DNA of 64,000 bases from Novakomyces olei (Eukaryota; Ascomycota; Novakomycetes; Novakomycetales; Novakomycetaceae). Shown here in pieces: positions 24,664 to 35,113 of the stretch. A program made the translations under genes and the position numbers. The notes below the pieces were generated by a model. The model did not search any database. It worked only from the letters and a program-made list of their open reading frames with translations, and was not told the origin of the DNA. The DNA is taken from NCBI GenBank assembly GCA_016906335.1, contig JADEYG010000004.1:1451099-1515098 (forward strand), written 5' to 3'. How positions within the stretch are numbered: position 1 is the first letter of the stretch; every line of letters starts with the position of its first letter.

Positions 24664-24929
24664 ATATTGTTGCAGGTTTTATGAATGGAGATTCTGGCAT
24701 GCCATCTGGTCAGAAATGGTCGCCAAAAACTTGGCGAAAATGCTTTCAGGTTGTTAGTGCTTGCGCTAAAAGTATTAGAGGCTTGTTGATTTACGGACTC
24801 GGCTGTTTGAGGAATATGCCGGGCTACTTCTCATCTCCTATTGCTAAGTACGATCCAAGAATTGCAATGATCAAAAATTTCCGGGCGGCTATTTTTTGAG
24901 TTGAGCGAGCACATCAAAACAAGCTGCAG
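24664..24929. other. Short spacer, no gene seen
   Basis: No coding sequence or repeat recognised. Confidence 0.4.
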
Positions 24930-25275
24930 GTTCGGTCATATTTACGGCAAGTTACGCAAAATGCAAGACTAAGTCTTAAGGGAATATTTACGGTTCCATA
25001 CGCAGAAGCTTACTTCGGTTCTGGAGGAAAGTATGCTAAAGCAGGATCATATGATAAAAAGTCACATTATGGTTTTGTGATTGACAATGGTCAAGGGGTC
25101 GTGAGCCTACCGACTCAGGATGAGTAGGTTTGCAATCTAATTCCTCTTTTGCTGATGCAAACTAACGTTCTCTTGTAGTGTCGGAAAATTTGTAGTTGCG
25201 GTTCTTTTGCGCCCTAATGTTTCAAAAAATCGCAATCTTATTGTTGATTCGTTCACGACTTCGCCCTTGGGTTTC
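24930..25275 (+). pseudogene. NmrA-like reductase relic
   Basis: A diverged copy of the C-terminal half of the gene at 26483-27465, on the opposite strand. It keeps PYAEAYFGSGGKYAKAGSYD, then a GTAGGT...TTGTAG intron at the same place as in the intact gene, then VGKFVVAVLLRP and NRNLIVDSFTTSP, after which similarity stops. The 5' half and the end are missing. Confidence 0.8.
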
Positions 25276-25427
25276 GCTCACTAAAATTTTACTAGGAGGC
25301 TGAGAGAATGATTAATTAGAAACTAATTTAATCTCGTAACGAACTACTTTTTGATATTCATCTGTCAATAATTGAATAAAACATGCTTTTTTAGTTTCAA
25401 GTTTTTTTTTGGACAAATTTCAAAGAT

Positions 25428-25979
25428 TTACTCCCAGGGATATTCCTCTGTGTATTCGTCCTTGTTCAAAATTTCGGCATTTTCATGGAGAAAAGTAGTG
25501 ATGGCTCTGTTTAGTGCGGTCAGAGTCATGGGCTCAGCGCATTGTAGAGAAAAGTGATCGGTATGTTCGTGTAATATGACTAGATTAGGAGGTAAAGGCG
25601 TACCCTCCTTTATAACAAAGACTTTTACGTCTTTCCCTCGAAAGTTCCTCACGACTTCTTGAAAAATGACTGACCTTGGATCCCGAAGTGAGCAGCCATT
25701 TGGTTTCACAAAGTTGGGTCCTTCTGCCGGCAATACCTTTTTATTCACAGTGATGAGATCGTAGCTTTTTCTCCCCGCTGCTATTTGCTTTTCATAATCA
25801 CGAAGCCTAACATTGAGCCCACTCTGTACACGCGCAAGATCCTGGGGTACTCTGTCTTTGTATTTTCCAATAAGAGGCTTGCCCGCCAAATATGACCTTG
25901 AAAATACTGGCCTTTGGAAACCAATTCGACTTGATGAGCCGCTACACCGGGTTGCGGGGCGCCAAAGACACTCGATCAT
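25428..25979 (-). CDS. Tse2-like ADP-ribosyltransferase-family protein (putative toxin domain)
   Basis: 183 residues from ATG 25979, single exon. The C-terminal half resembles the fungal family related to the bacterial type VI effector Tse2: an N-G-x-S-L-R-style segment, a middle K-x-V-x-V-F-x-I-x-E-G-T-x-L-P segment, then LHEHTDHFS and an LNRAITTFL helix. The N-terminal ~45 residues look like a basic, Arg/Ser-rich leader that could be a mitochondrial presequence (weak). In bacteria Tse2 is an intoxicating NAD-dependent enzyme; the role of fungal homologues is not established. It is convergent with an NmrA gene copy on each side. Family assignment is from recalled patterns, not a search. Confidence 0.5.
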   Translation of the reverse strand: MIECLWRPATRCSGSSSRIGFQRPVFSRSYLAGKPLIGKYKDRVPQDLARVQSGLNVRLRDYEKQIAAGRKSYDLITVNKKVLPAEGPNFVKPNGCSLRDPRSVIFQEVVRNFRGKDVKVFVIKEGTPLPPNLVILHEHTDHFSLQCAEPMTLTALNRAITTFLHENAEILNKDEYTEEYPWE

Positions 25980-26205
25980 CTTCACAAAATAGCTGCAATA
26001 TTCTGTGAAAATAATCGTTCACATATTTATTAAGATGAATCTCACTGCCCTGTATAATAATTATTCGACAAAAATTATTTTATGTTAATCTAAAGAGGCA
26101 AAACTCTATTGATACATATATGTGATTCTTATATATGCAAAGATCAATAGGATTAAATTAATTAGGGCTAAGAAGCATTATACTTGTATATATTGTCTCC
26201 GGAGC

Positions 26206-26309
26206 CCATGACCTCACTAAACAGAGCCATTACTAAATTTCTCCATGACAATGCCGAAATTTTGAACAAGGACGAATACACAGAGAAATATCCCTGGGAA
26301 CAAATTTAA
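26206..26309 (+). pseudogene. 3' fragment of the Tse2-like gene, inverted
   Basis: About 33 codons nearly identical to the C terminus of the gene at 25428-25979, but on the plus strand. No 5' part is found. It is one arm of an inverted duplication. Confidence 0.85.
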
Positions 26310-26482
26310 CAAGAATAACCATAAGCCGAGATGCTGTTATTTTTTGGTGGTAGCCGAACATCAAAAGCGTGTAATTACGAGTTTGAATGAATTCTATGAG
26401 TCTGCCTATCCAATCTCGATAGGCACCAATCGGGTCCCCAAATAATATACTCGTAGAAAAGTTAAAAGACTATATACGCCAA

Positions 26483-27465
26483 TCAATTGCCCAAATAACG
26501 TCTTACGGCGGTACTGAGATCATCTGTTTTTACACCCAAGATGCCAACGTCTGTTTTGTTATAAAGCGTTTTGCCCAATGCCCAGATTCTTTGTAGAGAA
26601 AGGCCTCTTGCTGCTGGTTCGTTTGCATCCCAAGAGGCCTTTTCAAGCATCTTTACTTCGTTTAAACTGGTATGATCAACTTTCCATGTGTGGCCAGTCT
26701 GACGTTCAAATTCTTCTACAATACGCAGCGGTGTGGTTGTGAATGAACTAACAATAAGATTCCGATTTTTTGAAACGTCAGGCCGTAAAAGAGCAGCCAC
26801 TACAAATTTCCCGACACTGACAAGGTTAGATATCGCCTAAAATATGGATTAATGTAGAACTTGCTGCAGACTTACTCCTCCTGAGTCGTTAAGCTCACAG
26901 GCCCTTGGCCGTCTCCAATCACAAAAGCATGACGAGATCTTTTATCATATGATCCGGCTTTAGCATACTTTCCTGCGGAACCGAAATAGGCCTCTGCATA
27001 CGGTCCGGTAACTATTCCCGTAAAACTAAGCTTTGTGTCCCGAGTAACTTGCCGTAAAAATGATCGAACCCTCAGTTTATTTTGATGTGCTCGTTCGTGC
27101 AATGATTCCTCGTCATACTCAACGTCTGTACCGTACTCTGAAGGGAAGAATCGAGTCACCGTACTGGTGGGCTCTAAAGCGATTTGTATGAGCAGTTGCT
27201 GTGCTAAAACTGCTCCACCACCAACGCAGGAAACGACAGTGTCAATGTTGCGAAATGCACTTGTAATGTCATTTTCGTTCTCGATATCGCCCGCAATAAT
27301 ATTGAACCCATTTTGCTCAAGGTCCTTAAAGTAATCGTGTTTTGATTGTAATGATGCAACTGAAGTGAAGACGGATAAAGCAGTAAAATTTTCTCGATTT
27401 TTGGCTATCTGCTCTGTTATATGACGGCCAATATATCCACTTGCACCAATAATCAAAACCCTCAT
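26483..27465 (-). CDS. NmrA-like / isoflavone-reductase-like NAD(P)-binding protein
   Basis: Two exons, 27465-26876 and 26816-26483 (307 aa); the 59-nt intron is supported by the same intron in the relic at 24930. N-terminal Rossmann motif GASGYIG (residues 7-13), then VSCVGGG, RFFPSEYGTD and the K-bearing NKLRVRSFLR helix, as in NmrA/PCBER-type reductases. The family reduces phenylpropanoid-like substrates or senses redox cofactors in the cytosol. It may join the neighbouring PhyH and transporter in one pathway (inference). Confidence 0.85.
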
Positions 27466-27899
27466 GATCGCGATTCGATTCTACGGCAATGAGGGAGACC
27501 TTGAATCCGAATATGGCTTGTGTGAATGCGCCGCCCACCAGCCCTACTATTTTAGAACTATTACTGACTCTATATTAATAATTACTCATCATTCTGCATA
27601 TGGAAATGACAGTTGGCAGAAGATGGGACAGTTGAAACCTTGTGCGGGATACCGTTCACTTTGCGCCAACGCCAATAGGATGTTCTTTTTAACATTACAA
27701 AGGAGACTCGCGAAATAAGCTGCCTATATAGTTACTTACCTGATTGGCTTTACACTCAAAATTCGCAATGTAATAAACATATTAATTATAACATCGTCTG
27801 TTCCGAGATGATTTTACAATTTAATTTAATTTAATTCAACTACGATGCTGTTTAAACAGTCATATGACAGAAGCAAACCCATTATGAGACAACGACCTT

Positions 27900-28566
27900 T
27901 CAGATTTCTTCAGCAACCTCGGCTTCGCGCTCTGTTAGAGAGTTCTTGTGAGATATAGCCTTATCATCGTCCGTCATGTTCGCTTCTTGTATCACGTGAA
28001 CGGGAACAATAACGTCAGATTCCTTAAAATAGTTCGTCTGGGTCGTTTTCCACATTGTCATTGTGTACATCATGATTATTCCGATGGCGCTGAGTATGAA
28101 ATACGCGATAACCTCACGGCGATAAGAAAGCAGAGTCGAATCAATTCCAAAGGAAACACACTCGCCCGCGGCAATTCCGGCACGTAAAATACCAGCGTAC
28201 CGAGCGAGTCGCTTAGGCTCATTTGTAAAAGTGCTAATAATCCACTGGCACATGATCTGATAGGAAAATTAGTAAGAATGCGTTGGAAACGCTCTATGTT
28301 TTACCTGCCAGCAAGCATATACAATTCCGAAAAGAATGTATGCAGAGAAGGCCAAACCGAAATCGGATTTGTTTGTCCAATCAACAGCAGGTCCCTCAGC
28401 GTGCCGATCATGCGGGCTGACGTTTATCCAAACACATTGCAAAACGTAGCCAGCAATAGCGGGGATGGCAACATAAGTTACGCCAATGTACCCTCGTGTT
28501 TTGCGCTTATACTTTTCATTGTCGACAATCACAAAAGTGAGAAGTGAGGCTGGAATTTGTATCACC
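27900..28566 (-). pseudogene. UNC93-like MFS transporter, 3' part, truncated by repeat R1
   Basis: Two exons remain, 28566-28305 and 28256-27900, with a 48-nt intron. D-F-G-L-A-F-S-A-Y-I-L-F-G-I-x-Y-A-CWQ joins across the intron to CQWIIS, followed by LARYAGILRAG and VSFGID, which match the last helices of fungal UNC93-like membrane proteins. The first eight or so helices are absent: the reading frame meets the repeat terminus CTAG at 28567. This is where the unique chromosome core stops. Confidence 0.8.
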
Positions 28567-30134
28567 CTAGATATATTCAAGACGGAATTATGGCGAAATT
28601 CCATTTTTATGTAATGTGATTCTTATTATGTATAATTCTAGTCAGGGTTTTCGCTTTTCCTTTACGCCATAATTCCATTTCGAAAAATAATTAATGTATG
28701 AGGGGGGGGTCATGCCAATTTCCTTAGCATTCCCGCGAATTATGGCGTAATTCTAATAAGAATGGTAGGAGAAACGTGGAGGCAGGGTTTTTTAGGGAGA
28801 ATTTTCCGACTAAATTCCAAATTATAATATGGGAAATTGCGCGGGAATGCTAAGGAAATTGGCATAAACGGGGGTAAGAACGACGTAAGAGCAAAAATAG
28901 TTTCCGCCTTAATTCCAAAACATTGGCAAACCATATTGCGGCGAGGGTAGGGTTGCTGAATTTATAAAATAATTATACAAGATGGTCTACACATATTATA
29001 GCTATCTGATAATATAATAAAAATATTATAAAGAGAGCCCCATAGTAATAAAGTATAATAAGAAAAACGTGAGAAAAATATGAAAAATTAAGAGTGTGTA
29101 GTCCATGTGTAGAGGTGACAAAACGTCGAAAGAACAAGTGTTTTTACAAAAAGTGTATGGTTGGTTAGAGGGGAGCAGTAGGAGTGGAAATAAATATTTG
29201 TTTACAAGATTGGAATGGAAGTTATGGAGATATAAGGGTTTAAAGATTTATAAAAAGCTCATGACGGCGCAGGATGCATTTTATGTGGCATTATAGTAAT
29301 GTATAGTAGAATAATTTATTGTAAAGTAATGTATGTATAATAATGTATAGTATAATAATTTATTGTAAAGTAATGTATGTATAATAATGTATAGTATAAT
29401 AATGTATAGTATAATAATGTATGGTATTATAATGTATTGTAAAGTAATGTAATATATGGAGGAATAATGTATAGAGGAATAATGTATGTATAATAATGTA
29501 TGGTATAATAATGTATTGTAAAGTATGTATAATAATGTATGGTATAATAATATATGGTAGAATAATGTATTGTAAAGTTATTGTAAAGTAATGTATGTAT
29601 AATAATGTATGGAGGAATAATGTATGTATAATAATGTGTGGTATAATAATATATGGTAAAATAATGTATTGTAAAGTAATGTATGTATAATAATGTATGG
29701 TATAATAATATATGGTATTATAATGTATGGTATAATAACATATGGTATAATAATATATGGTATTATAATGTATGGTATAAGAATGTATGGTAATTTAATG
29801 TATAGGAATAATGTATGTATAATAATGTATGGTATAATAATGTATGGAGGAATAATGTATGGATGAATAATGTATGGATGAATAATGTATAGAGGAATAA
29901 TGTATGGTAAATTAATGTATGGGGATTAATGTATGGAGGAATAATGTATAGGGATAATGTATGGTGTTAATATATAGTATTAATGTATGGGGGCATAATG
30001 TATGAGATTTGTTCAGTTAGGGTTAGGGTTAATTATTGGGATAATGTGTGGGGTATTATAATGTATGAGGAAGTTGTTTTATTAGGGTTAGGGTTATTTA
30101 TCATGGAGTGGAGTAGAGAAATTGGTTGAGATTG
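28567..30134 (+). repeat. Subtelomeric repeat R, copy 1
   Basis: Begins CTAGATATATTCAAGACGG. The head (about 730 bp) has a perfect 26-bp inverted repeat (28712-28737 with 28840-28865), then a minisatellite of AATAATGTATGG-type units (about 29297-30000), then TTAGGG tracts (30017-30031, 30090-30104). The tail is cut at 30134 by a G1 LTR. Only this copy keeps a 63-codon ORF at 29105-29296; the other copies have a stop in it. Confidence 0.92.
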
Positions 30135-30323
30135 TGTCATGATCCTCGCCTTGGCGAGTCCCTGACAACCGCGTTGGGAAGCGAGGGGCGACGCCTGTAG
30201 TCGGACTTGGGATGTCCGCGCGTCGCGAGCTTCGCCAACGCGGCCCAAGACCAGTCGGCGCGTAATGCGATGGTCTTGGGACGTAGAAGTTGTCTTAGTG
30301 TGCATGTAGGTACGCGCACTAAG
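30135..30323 (+). repeat. G1 LTR fragment
   Basis: Starts TGTCATGATCCTCGCC and follows the first ~190 bp of the G1-b LTR closely, then stops at a J-element LTR. It joins R1 in the tail at gagattg. Confidence 0.85.
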
Positions 30324-30726
30324 TGTTATGGTTGTAGAAGGCGAAAGCCTAAAGGAGAACCCAATTGCCGGATTTCACGCCGGCTCTGGGACTATGAGAA
30401 AATTAAGAGATAGAACTGGGTTTAAAAGATTGGGTCTCCCCAAAGTTCGATTACACGTAGCGAGAAAAGTAGAAGCAGGACCTCTATTTATATCCTCGCT
30501 ACGTAGAATATTCTAGAAACACTAACTACTTAAACGATTAAACAAACTAACAAGTAAAAGCAGTCAGAATAATAATAGTCAATAAATAATAAATAATAAA
30601 TAAATAAATATTAAATAAATATTAAATATTAAATAAAGACAACAAACAAATAATAAAATAGCGCTTCAATAGCGTCGGTGCTATCGAAGACGCAATAACA
30701 CTATATAAATAAATTAAATCATAACA
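30324..30726 (-). repeat. 3' LTR of J element, copy 1
   Basis: 403 bp with ends TGTTATGATTT and CCATAACA on the minus strand. Directly upstream on that strand lies the purine tract GGGAGGGGAGAGTAG, which is also the end of the JmjC-like ORF. The interior has a tatttatatcc segment in minus/plus AT-rich context. Confidence 0.75.
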
Positions 30727-30990
30727 CTACTCTCCCCTCCCGAGGCGTAACACCTGTAAGCCTGAATAAATAAACTTCTTTTTCGCGTCGTAGTAAGCAG
30801 GAAGAGTGGCTCGATAAACTTCACTCGCTTCCTGGTGCTCGTTCTCAACTTGAAGTTCCAAATCTGTTCCCTTTGCATTCTCAGCATCCCACCCGGCTAG
30901 ACGCTTGAGACGCGAATGGGTGTATGCAAACGAGTACCCAGTGATGATAGAATTCTCGAGGGTCATTACAGCATGTAACGTCGCCGGTTC
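30727..30990 (-). pseudogene. JmjC-like protein of J element copy 1, C-terminal fragment
   Basis: About 87 codons ending TAG at 30727, homologous to the end of the gene at 33446: T-L-H-A-V (the third iron-binding His), IITGYSFAY, RLAGWDAENAKG and a final L-R-L-G-R-G-E. The 5' part is removed by repeat R2 at 30991. The last residues are encoded by the polypurine tract, and the stop codon touches the LTR. Confidence 0.75.
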
Positions 30991-33094
30991 CTAGATATAT
31001 TCAAGACGGAATTATGGCGAAATTCCATTTTTATGTAATGTGATTCTTATTATGTATAATTCTAGTCAGGGTTTTCGCTTTTCCTTTACGCCATAATTCC
31101 ATTTCGAAAAATAATTAATGTATGAGGGGGGGGTCATGCCAATTTCCTTAGCATTCCCGCGAATTATGGCGTAATTCTAATAAGAATGGTAGGAGAAACG
31201 TGGAGGCAGGGTTTTTTAGGGAGAATTTTCCGACTAAATTCCAAATTATAATATGGGAAATTGCGCGGGAATGCTAAGGAAATTGGCATAAACGGGGGTA
31301 AGAACGACGTAAGAGCAAAAATAGTTTCCGCCTTAATTCCAAAACATTGGCAAACGATATTGCGGCGAGGGTAGGGTTGCTGAATTTATAAAATATAATT
31401 ATTATACAAGATGGTCTACACATATTATAGCTATCTGATAATATAATAAAAATATTATAGAGAGAGCCCCATAGTAATAAAGTATAATAAGAAAAACGTC
31501 AGAAAAATAAGAAAAATTAAGAGTGTGTAGTCCATGTGTAGAGGTGACAAAACGTCGAATGAACAAGTGTTTTTACAAAAAGTGTATGGTTGGATAGAGG
31601 GGTGCAGTAGGAGTGTAAATATATACTTGTTTACAAGATTGGATTAGTAATTATGGAGATATATGGGTTTAAAGATTTATAAAAAGCTCATGACGGCGCA
31701 GGATGCATTTTATGTGGCATTATAATAATGTATAGTAGAATAATTTATTGTAAAGCAATGTATGTATAATAATGTATAGTATAATAATGTATGGTAATTT
31801 AATGTATAGGAATAATGTATGTATAATAATGTATGGTATAATAATGTATGGTATAATAATATATGGTAGAATAATGTATTGTAAAGTTATTGTAAAGTAA
31901 TGTATGTATAATAATGTATGGAGGAATAATGTATGGAGGAATAATGTATGTATAATAATGTGTGGTATAATAATATATGGTAAAATAATGTATTGTAAAG
32001 TGAATAATGTATGTATAATAATGTATGGTATAATAATGTATTGTAAAGTAAAGTATGTATAATAATGTATGGTAAATAATATATGGTAGAATAATGTATT
32101 GTAAAGTTATTGTAAAGTAATGTATGTATAATAATATATGGTAGAATCATATGGTATAATAATATATGGCATTATAATGTATGGTATAATAATATATGGT
32201 GGAATAATGTATGGAGGAATAATGTATGTATAATAATGTATGGTATAATAATATATGGGGGATTAATGTATGGGAATAATGTATGGGGAATTAATGTATG
32301 GGGGATTAATGTATGGAGAATAATGTGTATGGGGGAATAATGTATGGGGGAATAATGTACGGTGATATTTATTTAGGGTTAGGGTTATTTATGATCGAAT
32401 GGAGTAGAGAATTATATTGAGATTGTTGGATATGAAAGGGAGGGAGAGAGTTGGAGTTGAGATAGGAAGTAAAGGGAAATAGAAAATGGGAATAGAGTAA
32501 TGTAGAAGTTGCCAAAAAAATGTTTGATAAAGGACAGTTATTGAAAGGAAGATTGTTTTAATATTATTTAGTATTTTATAATATTTGGTTAAAGTTTAGA
32601 AAGGATCAAATAAAAATGATGATGTAAAAGTTTTAAAAGGGCGGAAAATGTGAATAATAATAGATTGAAGGGGTGTGAGGGGATGTGGAAAAGTGATGGG
32701 AGATGAAGAAAGAAAGATTTTGGAAGAGTTGAGGGAAGCAGATGGAAGTTGATGGAGTTAGGAGGTAGGGCTATGGTTAAAGTGAGAAGAATTAGGGTTA
32801 TTTAGTTCTAAGTGTATGAATGTTAGGGTTAGTAATTTATTATAAGAGAATGATAGCATGTTGGGGGAAGAAGTTTATAAAATAGAGAATGGTAATGGGG
32901 GTTAGGGTTATGGAGGAATAATGTTTGGTAAAATGATGTATGGGATTAATGTATGGGGGAATAATGTATGTAGGAATATATATGGTATAAATATAAGTAT
33001 TTATTAAGCATGGAGACTAATATAAATATATTCAAAAAATATATATTCAAGACGAAGCTATTGCGAAATTTCATTTATGTGTAATGTAATTCTT
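30991..33094 (+). repeat. Subtelomeric repeat R, copy 2 (most complete)
   Basis: Head from CTAGATATATTC, minisatellite about 31722-32360, TTAGGGTTAGGG at 32377-32391, then a GA-rich tail. Further TTAGGG pairs lie near 32790-32910. At 33037 a diverged second head starts (atatattcaagacgaagc), cut at 33094 by the J LTR. There is no coding sequence. Confidence 0.92.
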
Positions 33095-33445
33095 TGTTAG
33101 GGGGTGACCCTGGGTGATGGACTAGCCCGATATCGCGCGGGCGGAGGCAGGAAGATGGGACGAACCAGAGTACTGTCGGTGACTATTGCAACAAGGAGAC
33201 TGAGGAGCCTACAGTCGCGAAGTATAGGCGTAACCCAAATTGATTTCACACAAGGGACAAGTAGAAGACAAGCCTCTATTTATAAGCTTGACCCTTGTGG
33301 TTAAACTATGAGAAAACTATTCTAGAACTATCTAAGCCACATTAAACAAATAACTAAAAGAAATTAAAGTAATAAACTGGAAAGTTGAATAAGACTCGTC
33401 GCTATATCAACCGTTCATAGCGGCCTAAATAGCGACTCCCTAACA
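33095..33445 (-). repeat. 3' LTR of J element, copy 2
   Basis: 351 bp; ends TGTTAGGGAGTCG and CACCCCCTAACA on the minus strand. A TATA-like ttataaatag lies about two thirds in (plus 33279-33288), as expected for an LTR promoter on that strand. The purine tract GAGAGGGGAG lies just before it. Confidence 0.75.
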
Positions 33446-34435
33446 TTACTCCCCTCTCAAAAGTCGAAGTCCTTTGTTGAAATCAAAAGAAAAAGAAGAG
33501 AAAGAAGACTTAAAAACCTTTTCGTAATGCCGAAGACAAACACGATGTTCTTCAACCGCATCGCGTGTCAATTCAGCCTTACCCTTTGCGAAGTTTGCGT
33601 CCCACTCGATAAGTCTCGTAATGTCCTTGTCGAGTACGGCAAAGTTGTATCCCATCAGCGCAGAGTCGGTGATTGCGATAACACCGTGGAGAGTGCCTGG
33701 TGGAAACGTGATTGACCTATTCTCCGAGAGAATATAATACTTCAGGCCGCGCAAGTAGATGATGGCATCGCGCAATGCAAACTGATGATTTTGTCGATGC
33801 CTTGGTCCAAACCAGGAAAGATTCTCTGGTGTGGGCGGCCATGTTAGAATCATTTTTGTTCCGAAAACACCGTAGACAACTGTCCCGAACATGATGGGAT
33901 CAATGTGCACGTCTGTTACAGTCCCTGCTGGTGTAAGGACCGACGTCCAGTTTGTCGTGTTATCCGCATGCTCGTCAAGAGGACGTAGCTTTTTGGCGGA
34001 GCCCAATCGGCTAGGTTTTAAATTGTACACCGCGTATGGGTTTGCGCCCCGATCCATCCACGCTGCAAGAAATGAGATAACACTAGTGGCCTTGAGAACG
34101 ATTTGGTTCGATGCGTTGTCAATAATCTGACATGGTGAACGGGACGTTAGATCCTTGAGGAGATCTTCACACTCGATGTCGACCGTATCGTAGGCTGCTT
34201 CATGGAGAGCTGTTTGGCGAGTGCTTAGCGTGCGCAAACACGTCAGCACACTTTCGTAATTTGTCGATTTTCCCCCGCAACGATAAAACTCCTTGATGCA
34301 CGCAGACATTCTTTTGTCATGGACTGCAATCTGATGCCGTTTCCTGTCATATTGTTCGTAGAACCTTGTTCCACAATCTAAACATTCTAGCGGTCCTTGG
34401 TTTCTGGGGCGTCTGGTGCTTTTTTCTCGAGGCAT
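33446..34435 (-). CDS. C2H2 zinc finger plus JmjC-like protein of J element
   Basis: 329 aa from ATG 34435. N-terminal zinc finger C-x2-C-x12-H-x5-H (CLDCGTRF...RHQIAVH). The C-terminal half looks like a cupin/JmjC fold: VTDVHIDPIMFGTVVYG carries H-x-D (33899-33907), and FPPGTLHGVIAI carries the distal His (33686-33688), 73 residues later. A Lys in G-T-K-M-I-L could bind 2-oxoglutarate. JmjC enzymes demethylate histones or hydroxylate proteins. The stop codon TAA abuts the LTR, and the final R-G-E is polypurine-tract sequence. A second, diverged copy (30727) has the same arrangement, so the gene belongs to the retroelement. Confidence 0.72.
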   Translation of the reverse strand: MPREKSTRRPRNQGPLECLDCGTRFYEQYDRKRHQIAVHDKRMSACIKEFYRCGGKSTNYESVLTCLRTLSTRQTALHEAAYDTVDIECEDLLKDLTSRSPCQIIDNASNQIVLKATSVISFLAAWMDRGANPYAVYNLKPSRLGSAKKLRPLDEHADNTTNWTSVLTPAGTVTDVHIDPIMFGTVVYGVFGTKMILTWPPTPENLSWFGPRHRQNHQFALRDAIIYLRGLKYYILSENRSITFPPGTLHGVIAITDSALMGYNFAVLDKDITRLIEWDANFAKGKAELTRDAVEEHRVCLRHYEKVFKSSFSSFSFDFNKGLRLLRGE

Positions 34436-34472
34436 CGCTAAGTTCACTGCTGAGGGCTGGTAGAGTTGCGTT

Positions 34473-34819
34473 TGCTGAAAATATTTTCAGGCCAGTTAAT
34501 TTATATAGAACGGTTATCAATCTTAAGTAATCGTCCGTATATAATAAGTCGTACCGGTAATATATATATAACGGTATATATAATAATATAAGTAACCAAT
34601 ATAATAACAACACATATAATAATATTATGTGTGGATAATAAGGTCGCTAAGTTGTCCGCTCTGGGCGTCATATTTAGCGTCACAATAAATAATCTTTTGC
34701 GATAATAAACGGTCGCTAAGTTGCCCGCTCTGGGCGCCATATTTAGCGTCGTATGAAATAAATAATAAAGTGCGATAATAGCGTGTATACGTGATACATA
34801 GCACAAATATTGCAGAGCA
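34473..34819 (-). repeat. Probable 3' LTR of gypsy G3
   Basis: 347 bp with minus-strand ends TGCTCTGCAATA and TTTTCAGCA, preceded by the purine tract GAAGGGGGAGTAA. It holds two copies, 59 bp apart, of a ~40-bp unit (gtcgctaagttg-y-ccgctctggg...). The ends are inferred; the second LTR is not present. Confidence 0.55.
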
Positions 34820-35113
34820 TTACTCCCCCTTCAATAATAGGTGGGTTCCTTAATAGAAAAATAATAAATAAATAGAATCAATAATTAGTTCAGAAAATAG
34901 TTATTTGGGCAAGATAGATTCGAATAGATAATAAAGAATCAATATAAAAATCAAGCTGTATGAGGTTGAGGCATACAATAACAAGGGTACCGGAGTTGAA
35001 TCAGTGTCCCATTTCGTAGTAAAACAATAAAAATGTTGGTGTAATAGAAGTTTTTATCCCTGAATTAAAATCAATAAGTGATAAAAAGCATAATTAGAGA
35101 ATAATTGGTAGTT

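Noticed and set aside
24612-24899. 95-codon ORF overlapping the end of the second HNH gene
   Set aside because: Different frame from the HNH gene, and composition not protein-like.
28740-28934. A 64-codon minus-strand ORF present in nearly every R copy
   Set aside because: It is conserved only because the DNA repeat is conserved; it spans the inverted-repeat arms and has no protein-like pattern of change.
29297-30000. CRISPR-like regular repeats
   Set aside because: Units are short, degenerate and without unique spacers; the context is eukaryotic subtelomere.
31887-32150. Ile/Tyr/His-rich ORFs over the minisatellite in R copies
   Set aside because: Low-complexity translation of AATAATGTATGG units.
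33104-33304. 66-codon ORF in the J LTR
   Set aside because: Entirely inside the LTR.
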